From the NCBI RefSeq assembly GCF_016908635.1, contig NZ_JAFBEG010000006.1, positions 62,001-126,000 of the forward strand: a stretch of DNA of 64,000 bases. Reading direction: 5' to 3'. Every line of letters starts with the position of its first letter. The first letter of the stretch is position 1. Shown piece by piece: positions 25,965 to 34,930 of this stretch. Under the pieces are notes generated by a model. That model saw only the letters and a list, made by a program, of their open reading frames with translations. It searched no databases and had not been told where the DNA came from. The translations under genes were made by a program, and so were the position numbers. Source of the stretch: Sporohalobacter salinus (GTDB lineage Bacteria; Bacillota; Halanaerobiia; Halobacteroidales; Acetohalobiaceae).

Positions 25965-27714
25965 TTTCTATCACACCTTCTGGTTCCCACCAAAATAACT
26001 TTACTCCTTTTATTGGTTCATAAATAAGTTGCACTAAATTATATTTCCTATTTTTTTGAATTCTATCTGAATTAATACTTTTTCTATATATCAAACCAAA
26101 TTCCTCATCTTTTAATTCCGTTTTTAATATTAAATCAACTTCTCTAGCATCAATCAATTTTTCACCCTTTTTCCAATAAATATTTAAATCCTCAGACCCA
26201 AAAGAATCTAATTCGTTAGCTCTTATTTTCTTTTCTTCTCCATATTCACCACGCACTTCTAACCACCAGTCTTGAATATGTTTTTCTTTTAGAGTATATC
26301 TCATAGGAATTCGCAATCTTTCACCTGCACATTCAATATAAATACTTGGCATCCAATCTCTAGTAATTAACATTCCATCTTGCCAAATATCTTGACAAGC
26401 AATATTATAATCATAAATATATTTATACAATTTTTCATCTATTTGATAGGGTAATTTTGATTTCAAATCTTCAACAATTATATCTAAAGTATTTAATGTA
26501 TTTATTTTTTCTTTTATTTCATTAGTTAATATTTCTGTTTTATAATTGAAAATGTTTTCTTTTAACTGCTTGTGTTTATCGCCTACTTTTTCATCTATCA
26601 TATAATTTGGGTTCCCAAATGTATAAACCTTCCCCACACCACTTTCTCTAGCACATCGCCCAATCCTCTGTACAAAAGCATCAGGAGTACATATTTCAGT
26701 AAACATAACTTCAGTAGAAATATCAACCCCTACTTCAAGTGCACTAGTTCCTATCAAAATATATTTTTTCTTACTATTTACTAATTGTTCTAAGTTATTT
26801 TCCCGTTGAGTTGGAAATTGATAACCATGATATAAAATCAAATTCTTTTCCTCACTTTGATTTAATTCATCCTTTATTTTTTTCCAAATTTCCTGTACTG
26901 AAATTCTTTCTTCAGTACTATATACCCAATTTGCTATAATTCCTACCTTTTTCCCTTTTTTATATTCTTCAATAGCTTTATTGATAACTTCTTCTATATC
27001 ATTTAAATGATCAATATACTTTTGTTGTCCCCGATTAATTTCTTCATTCTTTTCAGAAACCACCTCAAAAAAACTATTTCCATTTATTCTAGGATAATTT
27101 TTTTGATCGCTATCCTTTAAATATTTTTTTAAATATTCAGGTAAAGTCGCAGAAAGAATACTAGTTTGTATGTTATTTTCATAAGTAAGACGATTAATTA
27201 AAAAGATTAAGTGACTCATGGGAATTTCACTATAAATATGAGCCTCATCAAAAATTAATACGGCATCCTTCATTAAAGCTTTATCTCCATTTAACAAACG
27301 CCAAGGATAAATATAATTCCAGCGACTACTTCCATAACCAAATACTCTATACAATAATTTATCAATGGTTGTTAAAATAATATCTGCTCTATAAAATGTA
27401 TTATCAGTACTTTCTCCGGTATCAACACTTATTTCAACTGTCCTATCTAATTCTTTAAAATTAAATTTCTTTGTTAACCTATCTTTTTGGTCTTCAATTA
27501 AAGCTTTAGTTGGGTACACTAAAATTACTCTTTTATTTTCGCTAAGAGCAGGAAATAAAGCAGATTCCGTTTTCCCTCCTCCAGTCCCAACATCAAAAAT
27601 TACATTCTTCCCTTCTTTGATTTTTTTCCAACCTTGTTTTTGATGAAAATAAGGCTCAATATCATCATCATTAAGTATACTTTTATAATAAAATTTACAA
27701 TCCTTTATTATAAT
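25957..27714 (-). CDS. cas3': Cas3' helicase, probable ATT or ATA start
   Basis: A DExH helicase of about 585 residues: Walker A DVGTGGGKTES near residue 40, VYPTKALIEDQ, DEAH in LIFDEAHIYSE, SAT in ILSATLPEYL, and QRIGRCARESG (motif VI). The first ordinary start, GTG 27519, lies after Walker A and cannot be right. The frame is open to 27753 without ATG, GTG or TTG. GAGGAGGG at 27,719-27,726 places the start at ATT 27714 or ATA 27711, giving IIKDCKFYYK. No HD domain is attached. It begins the effector operon, 240 bases downstream of the WYL gene. Confidence 0.88.
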   Translation of the reverse strand: MIIKDCKFYYKSILNDDDIEPYFHQKQGWKKIKEGKNVIFDVGTGGGKTESALFPALSENKRVILVYPTKALIEDQKDRLTKKFNFKELDRTVEISVDTGESTDNTFYRADIILTTIDKLLYRVFGYGSSRWNYIYPWRLLNGDKALMKDAVLIFDEAHIYSEIPMSHLIFLINRLTYENNIQTSILSATLPEYLKKYLKDSDQKNYPRINGNSFFEVVSEKNEEINRGQQKYIDHLNDIEEVINKAIEEYKKGKKVGIIANWVYSTEERISVQEIWKKIKDELNQSEEKNLILYHGYQFPTQRENNLEQLVNSKKKYILIGTSALEVGVDISTEVMFTEICTPDAFVQRIGRCARESGVGKVYTFGNPNYMIDEKVGDKHKQLKENIFNYKTEILTNEIKEKINTLNTLDIIVEDLKSKLPYQIDEKLYKYIYDYNIACQDIWQDGMLITRDWMPSIYIECAGERLRIPMRYTLKEKHIQDWWLEVRGEYGEEKKIRANELDSFGSEDLNIYWKKGEKLIDAREVDLILKTELKDEEFGLIYRKSINSDRIQKNRKYNLVQLIYEPIKGVKLFWWEPEGVIENE

Positions 27715-27952
27715 AAATCCCTCCTCTTCTTTTTTACCATTTAGAATGTGGTTTTATAATAATTTTGTTTTGTAATTCTAGTATTTGATTTCAGCTAACA
27801 ATTATACAAACAATTTAAAAATTATATATTTATCTGTTTAGGGTATAATAAATATCAAGTTAAGAAATACTTTTCACAACCTAGAAAACTGAAACTTTAG
27901 GATGTGCTTTTATTCTTTACTAGCTACAATACTCCATTAACTAGGAGACTAA

Positions 27953-28933
27953 TCAACTTCCTCCCCCATAAACCTCCTGCAATTTCTTAACCTCTCCCTT
28001 AACTTCTTTTCTTAATTTCCCAGGCTTCAAAACTTCAGCATCAGCCCCAAAACCAAGTATCCATTTCTTAATTTCATTAATACTACAGGTCTCTACTGTC
28101 ATAAGTAAACTACCATCTTCTAACTCCTCTAACTTTTGAGTTGGATGATATCTATTCTCCTTAATCCAGCCTGCTTTTTCCTCACTAAATTTAATTTTAA
28201 CCTCTATTTCTTCTTCTCTGCGCTCTACACCCCAGGCTTTACCTAAATAATCATCAACCGAAAAGTCATCTGGATATTTAAATTTATTTTCTGTCTCTTT
28301 AAATTCTTGAATCCGATCCACCCTAAACATCTTAATTGTATCCCGCCAGTGACAATAAGCTATTAAATATAAATATCCATCCTGAAACTGCAAAACATAA
28401 GGTGATACTTCCCGAGTAGTTATCTCATCACGAGACTTTGTATAATATTTAATCCAAACATTTATTTCCTGTTGAATAGCATCATTTAATCCAGTAAAAA
28501 CTTCATTATACTGACTGTAATCAACTAAAGAATCAAGGGTAAAGTGAATCCTGTCTCCTAAAGTAGAAAGCAAGTCGCTCGTATTATCGGGCAAAACAGC
28601 CATCAGTTTAACTACTGCCATATTTATCTCCTTAAAATACGGCAGCTCATTATTATTAAGAATAATATTACCACCAACTATTAAAGCTAATGCTTCTGAT
28701 AATGTAAGTTCAGGCGGTTTCATATAATAATCTTCACGCAATTTATAATTATTCGTTCTCTCATCTCGAACTATCGGTATATTTGCTTTTTCTAGCTCTT
28801 TAATATAACGATAAAAGCTTGTCTTCTCAACGCCTATAATATTCATTATCTCTTGTCTGCTATAGCGAGGATACTTTCCTTCTACTAAACTAATAAGCTT
28901 AATCAAACGCCACACTTTACCGGTAACGCTCAT
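27953..28933 (-). CDS. HTH-WYL domain transcription regulator (YafY/DeoR-like)
   Basis: A 326-residue regulator: N-terminal winged helix (GVEKTSFYRYIKELEKANIPI near 35-55), and a WYL domain (about 140-240) with WIKYYTKSRDEITTREVSPY and GYLYLIAYCHWRDTIKMFRVDRI. WYL regulators in CRISPR loci control cas gene expression and may sense nucleotides or nucleic acid. ATG 28933 has GGGAG eight bases upstream; TTG 28936 precedes it. The palindromes in the array leaders are candidate targets, but this link is inference. Confidence 0.88.
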   Translation of the reverse strand: MSVTGKVWRLIKLISLVEGKYPRYSRQEIMNIIGVEKTSFYRYIKELEKANIPIVRDERTNNYKLREDYYMKPPELTLSEALALIVGGNIILNNNELPYFKEINMAVVKLMAVLPDNTSDLLSTLGDRIHFTLDSLVDYSQYNEVFTGLNDAIQQEINVWIKYYTKSRDEITTREVSPYVLQFQDGYLYLIAYCHWRDTIKMFRVDRIQEFKETENKFKYPDDFSVDDYLGKAWGVERREEEIEVKIKFSEEKAGWIKENRYHPTQKLEELEDGSLLMTVETCSINEIKKWILGFGADAEVLKPGKLRKEVKGEVKKLQEVYGGGS

Positions 28934-28989
28934 CAAATCAACTCCCTAATTTCATTATTCTAGATATTTAGCTAATTTTCCTTTATTGT

Positions 28990-29184
28990 CTATTCTTTAC
29001 AATTAATTTCCCTATTTAATTCTACTGCTCTAATAACTGCCTTATCCGGAACTCTTAAATTATCCGCCATATTATTTTTAGTACTATAATTCAAACCACA
29101 AAAAGGACAACATCCAATCTCTTTTTCACCTTTAGGAGTCCAGAATTTCAAACCACATTTATGACAATAAACTTCTTTCGTCAT
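28990..29184 (-). CDS. Small zinc-ribbon protein
   Basis: A 64-residue protein with YCHKCGLKFWTP and GCCPFCGLNY, two CxxC knuckles forming a zinc ribbon, then a charged tail. ATG overlaps the stop of the csa1 relic (ATGA) and GGGAGGAG lies just upstream, so it is translated with the adaptation genes. No function is known to me; position suggests a role in adaptation or regulation. Confidence 0.65.
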   Translation of the reverse strand: MTKEVYCHKCGLKFWTPKGEKEIGCCPFCGLNYSTKNNMADNLRVPDKAVIRAVELNREINCKE

Positions 29185-29813
29185 TTACACTCCTCCCAGT
29201 AGGGACAATTTTGATAACATTTATCAGAAAGTCCTGGATCAATCTCTTCGGCAATTAATCTCATTTTCTCATCCCGCTCTTCGATAAACCACTGTCTTAA
29301 TTCATCATCAATAATCTGAAAATCTTTTTTGAGTAACATCTTTCCTTTCTCAAATCTTCGGATAAACTATACAACCTACATGATCTCTATCTTATCCTTT
29401 AATTGTAAATAAAAGTCCTCCTCTATCATCTCTTTTCGTTTCTCTAAATGTTTGAAAACCGGCTCACGCAGTTTAGTTATTATTTGAGTTTGTCCTTCTA
29501 CTCCATGTAAATAAATCAATCTTTTAGCAGCTACTAAAAGTTCAGCCAAAGTATCATGCAAGACACTTCCTTCTATCATAGCTTGATTCCATTTTGTTTT
29601 TACGCCTTTCACTTTCCGCAAATAAAGATCTCTAGCACTAGAACAATATTTACTGGCAATCTCATAAAGAGCTAAGCGCTTTTCATAGATTGGCTCCAAT
29701 GGAGGCTGATTCCAGTTCCAACCTCTAAGTTCATTGGCAATTTCAATTTCCCTCGATTTAGGCAGAAGTCCTCTAACTAGTTTCTGTTTTTCCTCTTCAG
29801 TTAGGAAACACAT
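29181..29813 (-). pseudogene. csa1: csa1 (Cas4-like adaptation nuclease), broken and internally deleted
   Basis: The first 145 codons match the Csa1 N-terminus: FLTEEEKQKL, ELRGWNWNQPPLEP, YLRKVKGVK, GSVLHDTLAELLV. After KIEIM a TAG ends the frame. In the same frame, past a second TAG, the Csa1 C-terminus resumes: KDFQIIDDELRQWFIEERDE, ending with the Cys cluster CYQNCPYWEEC. About 100 residues of the RecB-like nuclease core are missing. The terminal piece could be made alone from ATG 29339. Csa1 is typical of type I-A adaptation modules. Intact cas4 lies next to it. Confidence 0.82.
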
Positions 29814-30391
29814 TATATATCACCACAAAAATTTCGATATTCACAATCTTTACATTTGCCTCGTTCCCTAACTACATCAGGCATCCTTTCTGTCACAGCT
29901 ATCTTTCGAATATTCTCCATAACCTCTCTAACCTTCTTTCTTAAATTAGAAGTCATTTTGATTTCAAAAGTATCTTTACTAGGAATCAAATGAATTAATC
30001 CTTTTCTAATCGAAGTCTTATACTTATACTCTAGCAATCGAACATAAGCTGTCAGCTGATATTTATGATGCAAGCCCGGCTTACGAGTAGAATATTTCAA
30101 TTCAATAGGTACATACTCATTTCCTTTTATAACCAGCAAATCTAGCTTACCTTTCAACCCCAACTTCTTTGATTCTAACCAAACTGAGCACCTCTTTTCT
30201 CCACTTTCAAGCCCATAACGCTGTAGAGTCCTCCGTTTTTCTAACTCTTCAGTTCGGTCATGCTTCTCTTTACCATATTTCATTTTATATGTTTTGGCCA
30301 CTTCCAAAGGCATACAATAAGTAAAATAGATAATTCTTCGACAGTAAATATACTGTTTTATATCTGTTACTTTAATCTCTAACATTTGCAT
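29813..30391 (-). CDS. cas4: Cas4 adaptation exonuclease
   Basis: A 192-residue RecB-like nuclease that trims and orients new spacers. Cys17 of YIYCRRIIYF and the C-terminal cluster CKDCEYRNFC hold the [4Fe-4S] cluster. The nuclease core is visible as GKLDLLV, PIELKYSTRK and the QLTAYVRLLEY motif. It overlaps the end of cas2 by 20 bases; MLEI at the third codon is an alternative start. Confidence 0.92.
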   Translation of the reverse strand: MQMLEIKVTDIKQYIYCRRIIYFTYCMPLEVAKTYKMKYGKEKHDRTEELEKRRTLQRYGLESGEKRCSVWLESKKLGLKGKLDLLVIKGNEYVPIELKYSTRKPGLHHKYQLTAYVRLLEYKYKTSIRKGLIHLIPSKDTFEIKMTSNLRKKVREVMENIRKIAVTERMPDVVRERGKCKDCEYRNFCGDI

Positions 30392-30632
30392 ACCGACCTA
30401 ACTCTCGATGAAGCTTCATATCTTTACTACAAATAGGATATAATTGAATATTGCCTTCTTTCTCCCCCAATAACTTACCTAGTTTCAAGATCAACTCTTC
30501 CCGTTTATTATGATTTATTTTACCTAAAAATGCACTCCATTGAATTCTTCGCAAAGCATAATCTTTGCAAGTTTCAGCGACTTTATTCCTAATCCGATCA
30601 TCAGAGATATCATAAATTAATAACGTATGCAT
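30372..30632 (-). CDS. cas2: Cas2 adaptation protein
   Basis: An 86-residue ferredoxin-like protein with the Cas2 N-terminus LLIYDISDDRIRNKVAETC (Asp at position 8), and LRRIQWSAFLGKI. It is the structural core of the Cas1-Cas2 integrase. It starts one base after the cas1 stop (TAGGATG) and overlaps cas4. Confidence 0.93.
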   Translation of the reverse strand: MHTLLIYDISDDRIRNKVAETCKDYALRRIQWSAFLGKINHNKREELILKLGKLLGEKEGNIQLYPICSKDMKLHRELGRYANVRD

Positions 30633-30633
30633 C

Positions 30634-31650
30634 CTACCACCCGCTTACAAAAGGAATATATTCTTTACCCTCGCGCAAATAAGTAGCAATTCTCCGTGCC
30701 TGCCGCTGTAAAATTACTTCCAAACGATATTTTTTTCCATCATGATACTCCTTACTCTGCAGTCTTTCCAAAACTTTATCAGCAAACTTTCGTCTACTCT
30801 TATCTTCTATATAACCCTGACTTAACTTAAACTTCATACCTTGATTTAAAGTTCCAATCACAGTTCTATCGACTACCGTCTGCCTAAACTCTTCAATTAA
30901 ATCTAGTACTAATGAAGGCTTCCCTGGCCTATCAGCATGTAAAAATCCACCGTACTGATCCAAACCAGCCCGCAAAACTGAAGTAGATACTCTAGAATAG
31001 AGAATACCATAACCATAATTTAGAAGAGAATTAACTACATCATCTGCTCCTTGCGTCTTACGTCCGGGAAATTCCACTTCCTCTGGTAAAACTCTTTTTA
31101 TTACCCGCCAATACTTCTTAGCAGCCCTTCCTTCAATTGAAAGCAACTTTTGTCTGATATCATCTATATTGCTTCCTTTAATCTCATTCATTCCTCGTTT
31201 AATCTTATTTATTTCATCTAGTTGGTTATAAATAAATTCATATAATTTCTTATTATTCCGTTTACGATATTTAGCTAAATACTTCAATAAGACTAGTTGA
31301 TTTTCTATTTTTCCTTTAACAAAGGCAATAGCAAGTTTCACTCCACGTTCATCTTCATAGGCAAATAACTGTTCTCTTCTTGTTTTTACCGTTCCGGACA
31401 TTCCAGCAGCAGAAAGCTTAGCCAAATGTTTCCCTGCGTAAGATACAAAATCAATCTGTACTCCGGCTTTAGCACATTCTCTAATTACATCAGATGAAAT
31501 TGATACTCCGGAAGTGGTAATCAAAATCTCCTTCAATTTAAAAAAGGGTACTTCCTTAATCACCTCTTTCTTTTTCTTTAATACTACCCGCTCACTCTTC
31601 TTACCTATAAAGATTCCATAATCAGATATTACTAAAGACTCTGACTCCAT
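30634..31650 (-). CDS. cas1: Cas1 spacer integrase
   Basis: A 338-residue Cas1. Catalytic residues are in place: Glu in LLSIEGRAAKKYW, His in GGFLHADRPGKPS and the acidic LVLDLIEEFRQTVVDRTV. ATG 31650 is preceded by AGGAGGTGAGGTA, an almost perfect ribosome site; the longer frame from 31713 is not used. Cas1 with Cas2 inserts spacers at the leader side of the arrays. Confidence 0.95.
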   Translation of the reverse strand: MESESLVISDYGIFIGKKSERVVLKKKKEVIKEVPFFKLKEILITTSGVSISSDVIRECAKAGVQIDFVSYAGKHLAKLSAAGMSGTVKTRREQLFAYEDERGVKLAIAFVKGKIENQLVLLKYLAKYRKRNNKKLYEFIYNQLDEINKIKRGMNEIKGSNIDDIRQKLLSIEGRAAKKYWRVIKRVLPEEVEFPGRKTQGADDVVNSLLNYGYGILYSRVSTSVLRAGLDQYGGFLHADRPGKPSLVLDLIEEFRQTVVDRTVIGTLNQGMKFKLSQGYIEDKSRRKFADKVLERLQSKEYHDGKKYRLEVILQRQARRIATYLREGKEYIPFVSGW

Positions 31651-31732
31651 TACCTCACCTCCTATTAATTTAAAATGAGTATAACATATCCGATTCCCAA
31701 CACCCTGGAACAAATAAGAAAAAAATTAAATT

Positions 31733-31785
31733 TTCCATAAAAAAATGGCTAATCCCTCTCAACGAGAGATTAGCCATTACCACAA
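31733..31785 (-). terminator. Trailer terminator of CRISPR array C
   Basis: ATGGCTAATCCCTCTC to GAGAGATTAGCCAT forms a 13-base stem at 31,745-31,777; on the minus strand it is followed by TTTTTTTAT. The same hairpin closes array E at 41,403-41,440. It lies between the array and cas1 and would separate crRNA from cas1 transcription. Confidence 0.85.
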
Positions 31786-31789
31786 TTTT

Positions 31790-31897
31790 TTTCAGTCTCC
31801 TAGGTTACGGAGTAAGTATTGTAACTCAATTACTCAGCAATTTGATACTCCTACTCCAATCTTTCAGTCTCCTACCTTACGGAGTAAGTATTGTAAC
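31790..31897 (-). CRISPR. CRISPR array C, 2 repeats, 1 spacer
   Basis: Repeats at 31,790-31,825 (CTAGGTTACGG variant) and 31,862-31,897, with one 36-base spacer. After the second repeat ATTGTAAC is present a second time before the leader begins at CCGCGCC, as if a repeat end had been duplicated by slippage or by imperfect integration. Confidence 0.88.
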
Positions 31898-32050
31898 ATT
31901 GTAACCCGCGCCAAGTCAAAAATCTCAATCCTATAGTGGCAGGCTTTATAAGACTTCACTTCTCCTTAAACACCAAAATTATTTCGAAAACTAAATCTTG
32001 CACGAAACCCCGGTAGGTTTTCGAAATCATCCTTAACCTCTGGTATCCAG
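31898..32050 (-). promoter_or_regulatory. CRISPR leader C, truncated
   Basis: The common leader from CGCGCCAAGTC through the palindromic pair ATTTCGAAAAC to GTTTTCGAAAT at about 31,980-32,026. The distal part with the second palindrome is missing: after CCTCTGG the sequence switches to the attC-like hairpin CCAGCTATTAACTGG of the neighbouring cassette array. Confidence 0.75.
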
Positions 32051-32157
32051 CTATTAACTGGAGTTTCAACTAGTCACACTATATAAGTTATATTTAAGTA
32101 AGTTTAGTTTAATCTATGTAATTTTAATTTTTAATTAGTTCTTAACATCTATTAGCT

Positions 32158-32953
32158 AGTTTATATAACGTAACTTATACAAATTATTATTCAGATGAAA
32201 AATGAATCTCAAGTTTTTTGATTGTTTCCCAAAGCAATTCTATAATTCCATCCATATTTTCTTTAAATTCTTTACTAGTTATATAATCACCAACTTTTAA
32301 TACAGTATAACCTCTATCTGATCTCTCAACTCCTGGGCCAACATCATTAGATGGGAAATTATGTGTTAAATCATTGCGGATTTTATTTGCTTTTTTATAA
32401 ACTGGATTTTCTCTTAAACCTTGAAAATATTTATACAATTCAATATTATGTTTTTTTAATTTTCTCATTAATTTTCCTTTGAATTCTACTTCAAATCCTT
32501 TAATATTAATGCAATAAAACACATTTATTAAATGATAAATGGAATCCCAAACTCCAAATATTTTATAGTAAAATATATCTGCATAATAATCAAAAAAATA
32601 TTTAATACAAAAATGCTTTTCCTCAAAATCCGGAAAATATTCAACTGATTGACCAATATGACCAGGAGAAATATGCCAGTTTTCATCTGGAATCCTCATC
32701 TTATAATAATATATTGCCATTATATATGATAATTTCACTTCTCCAATTCTATTATTAAATTGTCTTAGCCAACTTTTAAATTCACGAACCGAAAAAATAT
32801 CATGTTCATTAGTAGAATTATAATCTACTTCCAATCGAAGTTCTTTAAAATAAGGAATTGACTGAGATATTTCTTTTCTTTCTTCTTTTGTGGGGAACCC
32901 TCCAAAGTCAAAAAGGTTTATCGACATAATAATTCCTCCTCGTATAATATAAC
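32158..32953 (-). repeat. Cassette-like unit around the HEPN gene
   Basis: The plus strand from 32158 reads GTTTATATAACGTAAC and the minus strand from 32953 reads GTTATATTATACG. Both have outer GTT and share the AT-rich run ending ACG, a weaker match than other units. The attC-like block AACTAGCTAATAGATGTTAAG (32,138-32,158) follows the 3' end. The 5' side runs into the IS110 left end. Confidence 0.5.
32187..32927 (-). CDS. HEPN-domain protein (Cthe_2314-like)
   Basis: A 246-residue helical protein. RNDLTH at about 187-192 fits the RxxxxH ribonuclease motif of HEPN domains, and the pattern of the upstream helices (KYFFDYYADIFYYKIFGVWD) fits the Cthe_2314-type HEPN family. HEPN proteins are often RNases in toxin-antitoxin or anti-phage systems; no partner gene (MNT or other antitoxin) is next to it here. 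GAGGAGG precedes ATG 32927. Only the motif is seen; the activity is inference. Confidence 0.7.
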   Translation of the reverse strand: MSINLFDFGGFPTKEERKEISQSIPYFKELRLEVDYNSTNEHDIFSVREFKSWLRQFNNRIGEVKLSYIMAIYYYKMRIPDENWHISPGHIGQSVEYFPDFEEKHFCIKYFFDYYADIFYYKIFGVWDSIYHLINVFYCINIKGFEVEFKGKLMRKLKKHNIELYKYFQGLRENPVYKKANKIRNDLTHNFPSNDVGPGVERSDRGYTVLKVGDYITSKEFKENMDGIIELLWETIKKLEIHFSSE

Positions 32954-32984
32954 TAAAATATTTAGTTTTAACTCTTGCTTTTTA

Positions 32985-33246
32985 GGCTAAAACTTCCTAG
33001 ACTTATAATTAAGTTGGGTAAATAACTACCCCTCCGTGTAGCTTAACTGCTATTTATAGTCTGTTACTTCCAGTTTCATACTTTGACTTCTTCCCCTTAC
33101 CGTGAGAGTACTTAAGTGTGAAACTAAAGGCAGCAGACTAGTCTCACACTTAAGCTTTATCTCTAATAGAAGCGAGGCTGAAGTTGGTATGAAAACTAGG
33201 AAGTCTAGCCAACTTATTTATATCAATTCAATTTCTCTGGAAGATT
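32985..33246 (+). ncRNA. IS110 left-end structured region, candidate bridge RNA
   Basis: Between the cassette and the IS110 transposase lie 260 bases without a gene. CTTCCTAG at 32,990 pairs with CTAGGAAG at about 33,204, and an 11-base perfect stem CTTAAGTGTGA / TCACACTTAAG encloses a 22-base loop at 33,110-33,155. In IS110 elements the region upstream of the transposase encodes a bridge RNA whose internal loops choose donor and target DNA. The position, length and loops fit; the assignment is inference. Confidence 0.5.
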
Positions 33247-33252
33247 TTGATC

Positions 33253-34508
33253 ATGAAAAATAATACTTTATATGTCGGTTGCGATGTCAGCTCTGATGAT
33301 AACTATTTCTGTTTCTTACTCAGCGATGGTACCAAATTATCTACTAAGCATTTTGCTAATAATAAATCAGGGGCTACTAAATTAGTTGAACTTATGCTTC
33401 ATTATCTGGAAGATAATAATCTAGATGCATTAGTTTTTGATATTGAAGCCACTTCTAATTATCATTTCCATCTGCTCAATTTCATTGCTTATAATAAATT
33501 ACTTGCAGATTATGAAGTTAAAGTCTATCAACTAAATGCTAAGTTAATTAAAAACTTCAAAGAAGCTTACCCTGATAAAAGTAAAACTGATAAATATGAT
33601 GCCTTCATCATTGCTGACAAATTGCGTTTTGACCGACTCCCAGAGGAGTATATGCCTTTTAATAAGTATGAACATCTTAAAAGTTAATTAGAACAAAATT
33701 TCACCTTGCTGAAAATCTTAAAAGAGAGATGAATTACTTTATCTCTAATCTCTTTTTAAAATTCAGTGAGTATAAAAAATTGCCTTTTTCTAGTACCTTC
33801 GGAGATACTTCCGTAGCCTTATTTACTGAATTTGATGTCGAAGAGATAGCTAATCTTTCAGTACAAAAGCTAATTAATTTCTTAGTTGAAAAAGGTAAAA
33901 ATCGCTTTTCTGCTCCCGAAGGTTATGCTAAAGAAATCAAAAGACTTGCCCGCAATTGCTACAATCTTGATCAAGAAATTCAAGATGCTGTTAATCTAAC
34001 TTTAGAAACCTCTTTAGAAACAATTAAGAGTCTAAAGAGTAGCTCAAAACGCGTCAATAAAGCTATCAAACGTGAAATTGCTAAATTTCAACAGACTCTT
34101 AACTCTATACCTGGTATTGGTGATATCTTTACTGCAGGTATCATTGCTGAACTTAGTGATATCTCTAACTTTGCTCATGAAGGTAAAGTAGCTAAATATG
34201 CTGGGCTAGTTTGAAATCATAAACAGTCCAATGATTTTGAAAGTGATGAAACCTCAATGAGCAAATATGGTAATAAATATCTAAGATATTATCTAATCCA
34301 AACTGCTAACTCAGTCAAAAATTAATGCCAAGAGTATAAAGACTACTACTGGAAAAAGTATAAAGAATCAACTAAACACAAACATAGACGAGCATTAGTT
34401 TTGAGTGCTAGAAAATTAGCAAGGCTTATCTTCGTTCTGCTGCACGACAATACGCTTTATGATTCTTCTAGATACCTCAAAACTAAAGGTGGTGGTTCTC
34501 AGAAATAA
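33253..34508 (+). pseudogene. IS110-family transposase, frameshifted with two stops
   Basis: Nearly full-length IS110 recombinase. N-terminal DEDD domain: YVGCDVSSDDNYFCF (first Asp), VFDIEATSNYH (Glu) and TDKYDAFIIADKLRF (last Asp). A one-base shift near 33,680 is needed to continue as TKFHLAENLKREMNYF. The C-terminal domain has SIPGIGDIFTAGIIAEL with the catalytic-serine region, then a TGA at 34,212-34,214 where relatives have Trp (YAGLVx), and a TAA at 34,323-34,325. It ends at 34508. Inactive unless supplied in trans. Confidence 0.88.
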
Positions 34509-34930
34509 TCTATAGACTTTTTAGAAATAAGTCTATAAAGAATCTATCTAGAAACAATTTAATTAAACTTACACCCAGGTTTAATTACTTACTTCTAGTA
34601 ATTTGATAGCTATCTATCAGTCTGTTAAAAGTAACCATTTAACAGACTATAGGTGAAGCATGCCCAAATTTGGGCAACTAGTAAGGTAACTATATTTCAA
34701 AATTTCTCTTGACATATTACCCTACCACTATTGGTATTTCAAATATTAAATAATACTGTAAATCTACATTATCTATAATCAAAATTATTTTAAATCTCTG
34801 CTATTACATTATTACGACAAAAGGAACAAGTTTCCTCCAGTGTATATTTTATTATTACAATTTCTCTTAAAATATAATAACTCCAACTATTAACTGAAGC
34901 TTCAATTGGTTATTGATATCTATTAATTGG
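34509..34930. repeat. IS110 right flank and attC-like repeat
   Basis: The first 170 bases contain the element's right end: CTGTTAAAAG and TTAACAGACTATAG form an inverted pair (34,622-34,655) and GCCCAAATTTGGGC is a palindrome at 34,661-34,674. From 34,745 to 34,870 the dispersed inner repeat is present, then the hairpin ACTCCAACTATTAACTGAAG and the 3' end of the next unit at 34,929. No gene is visible. Confidence 0.55.

Noticed and set aside
31745-31936. Plus-strand frames through the CRISPR arrays (also at 19,088, 39,270 and 41,501)
   Set aside because: They translate the repeats as QSPxLRSKYCN or SLLPYGVSIVT and have no meaning as proteins.
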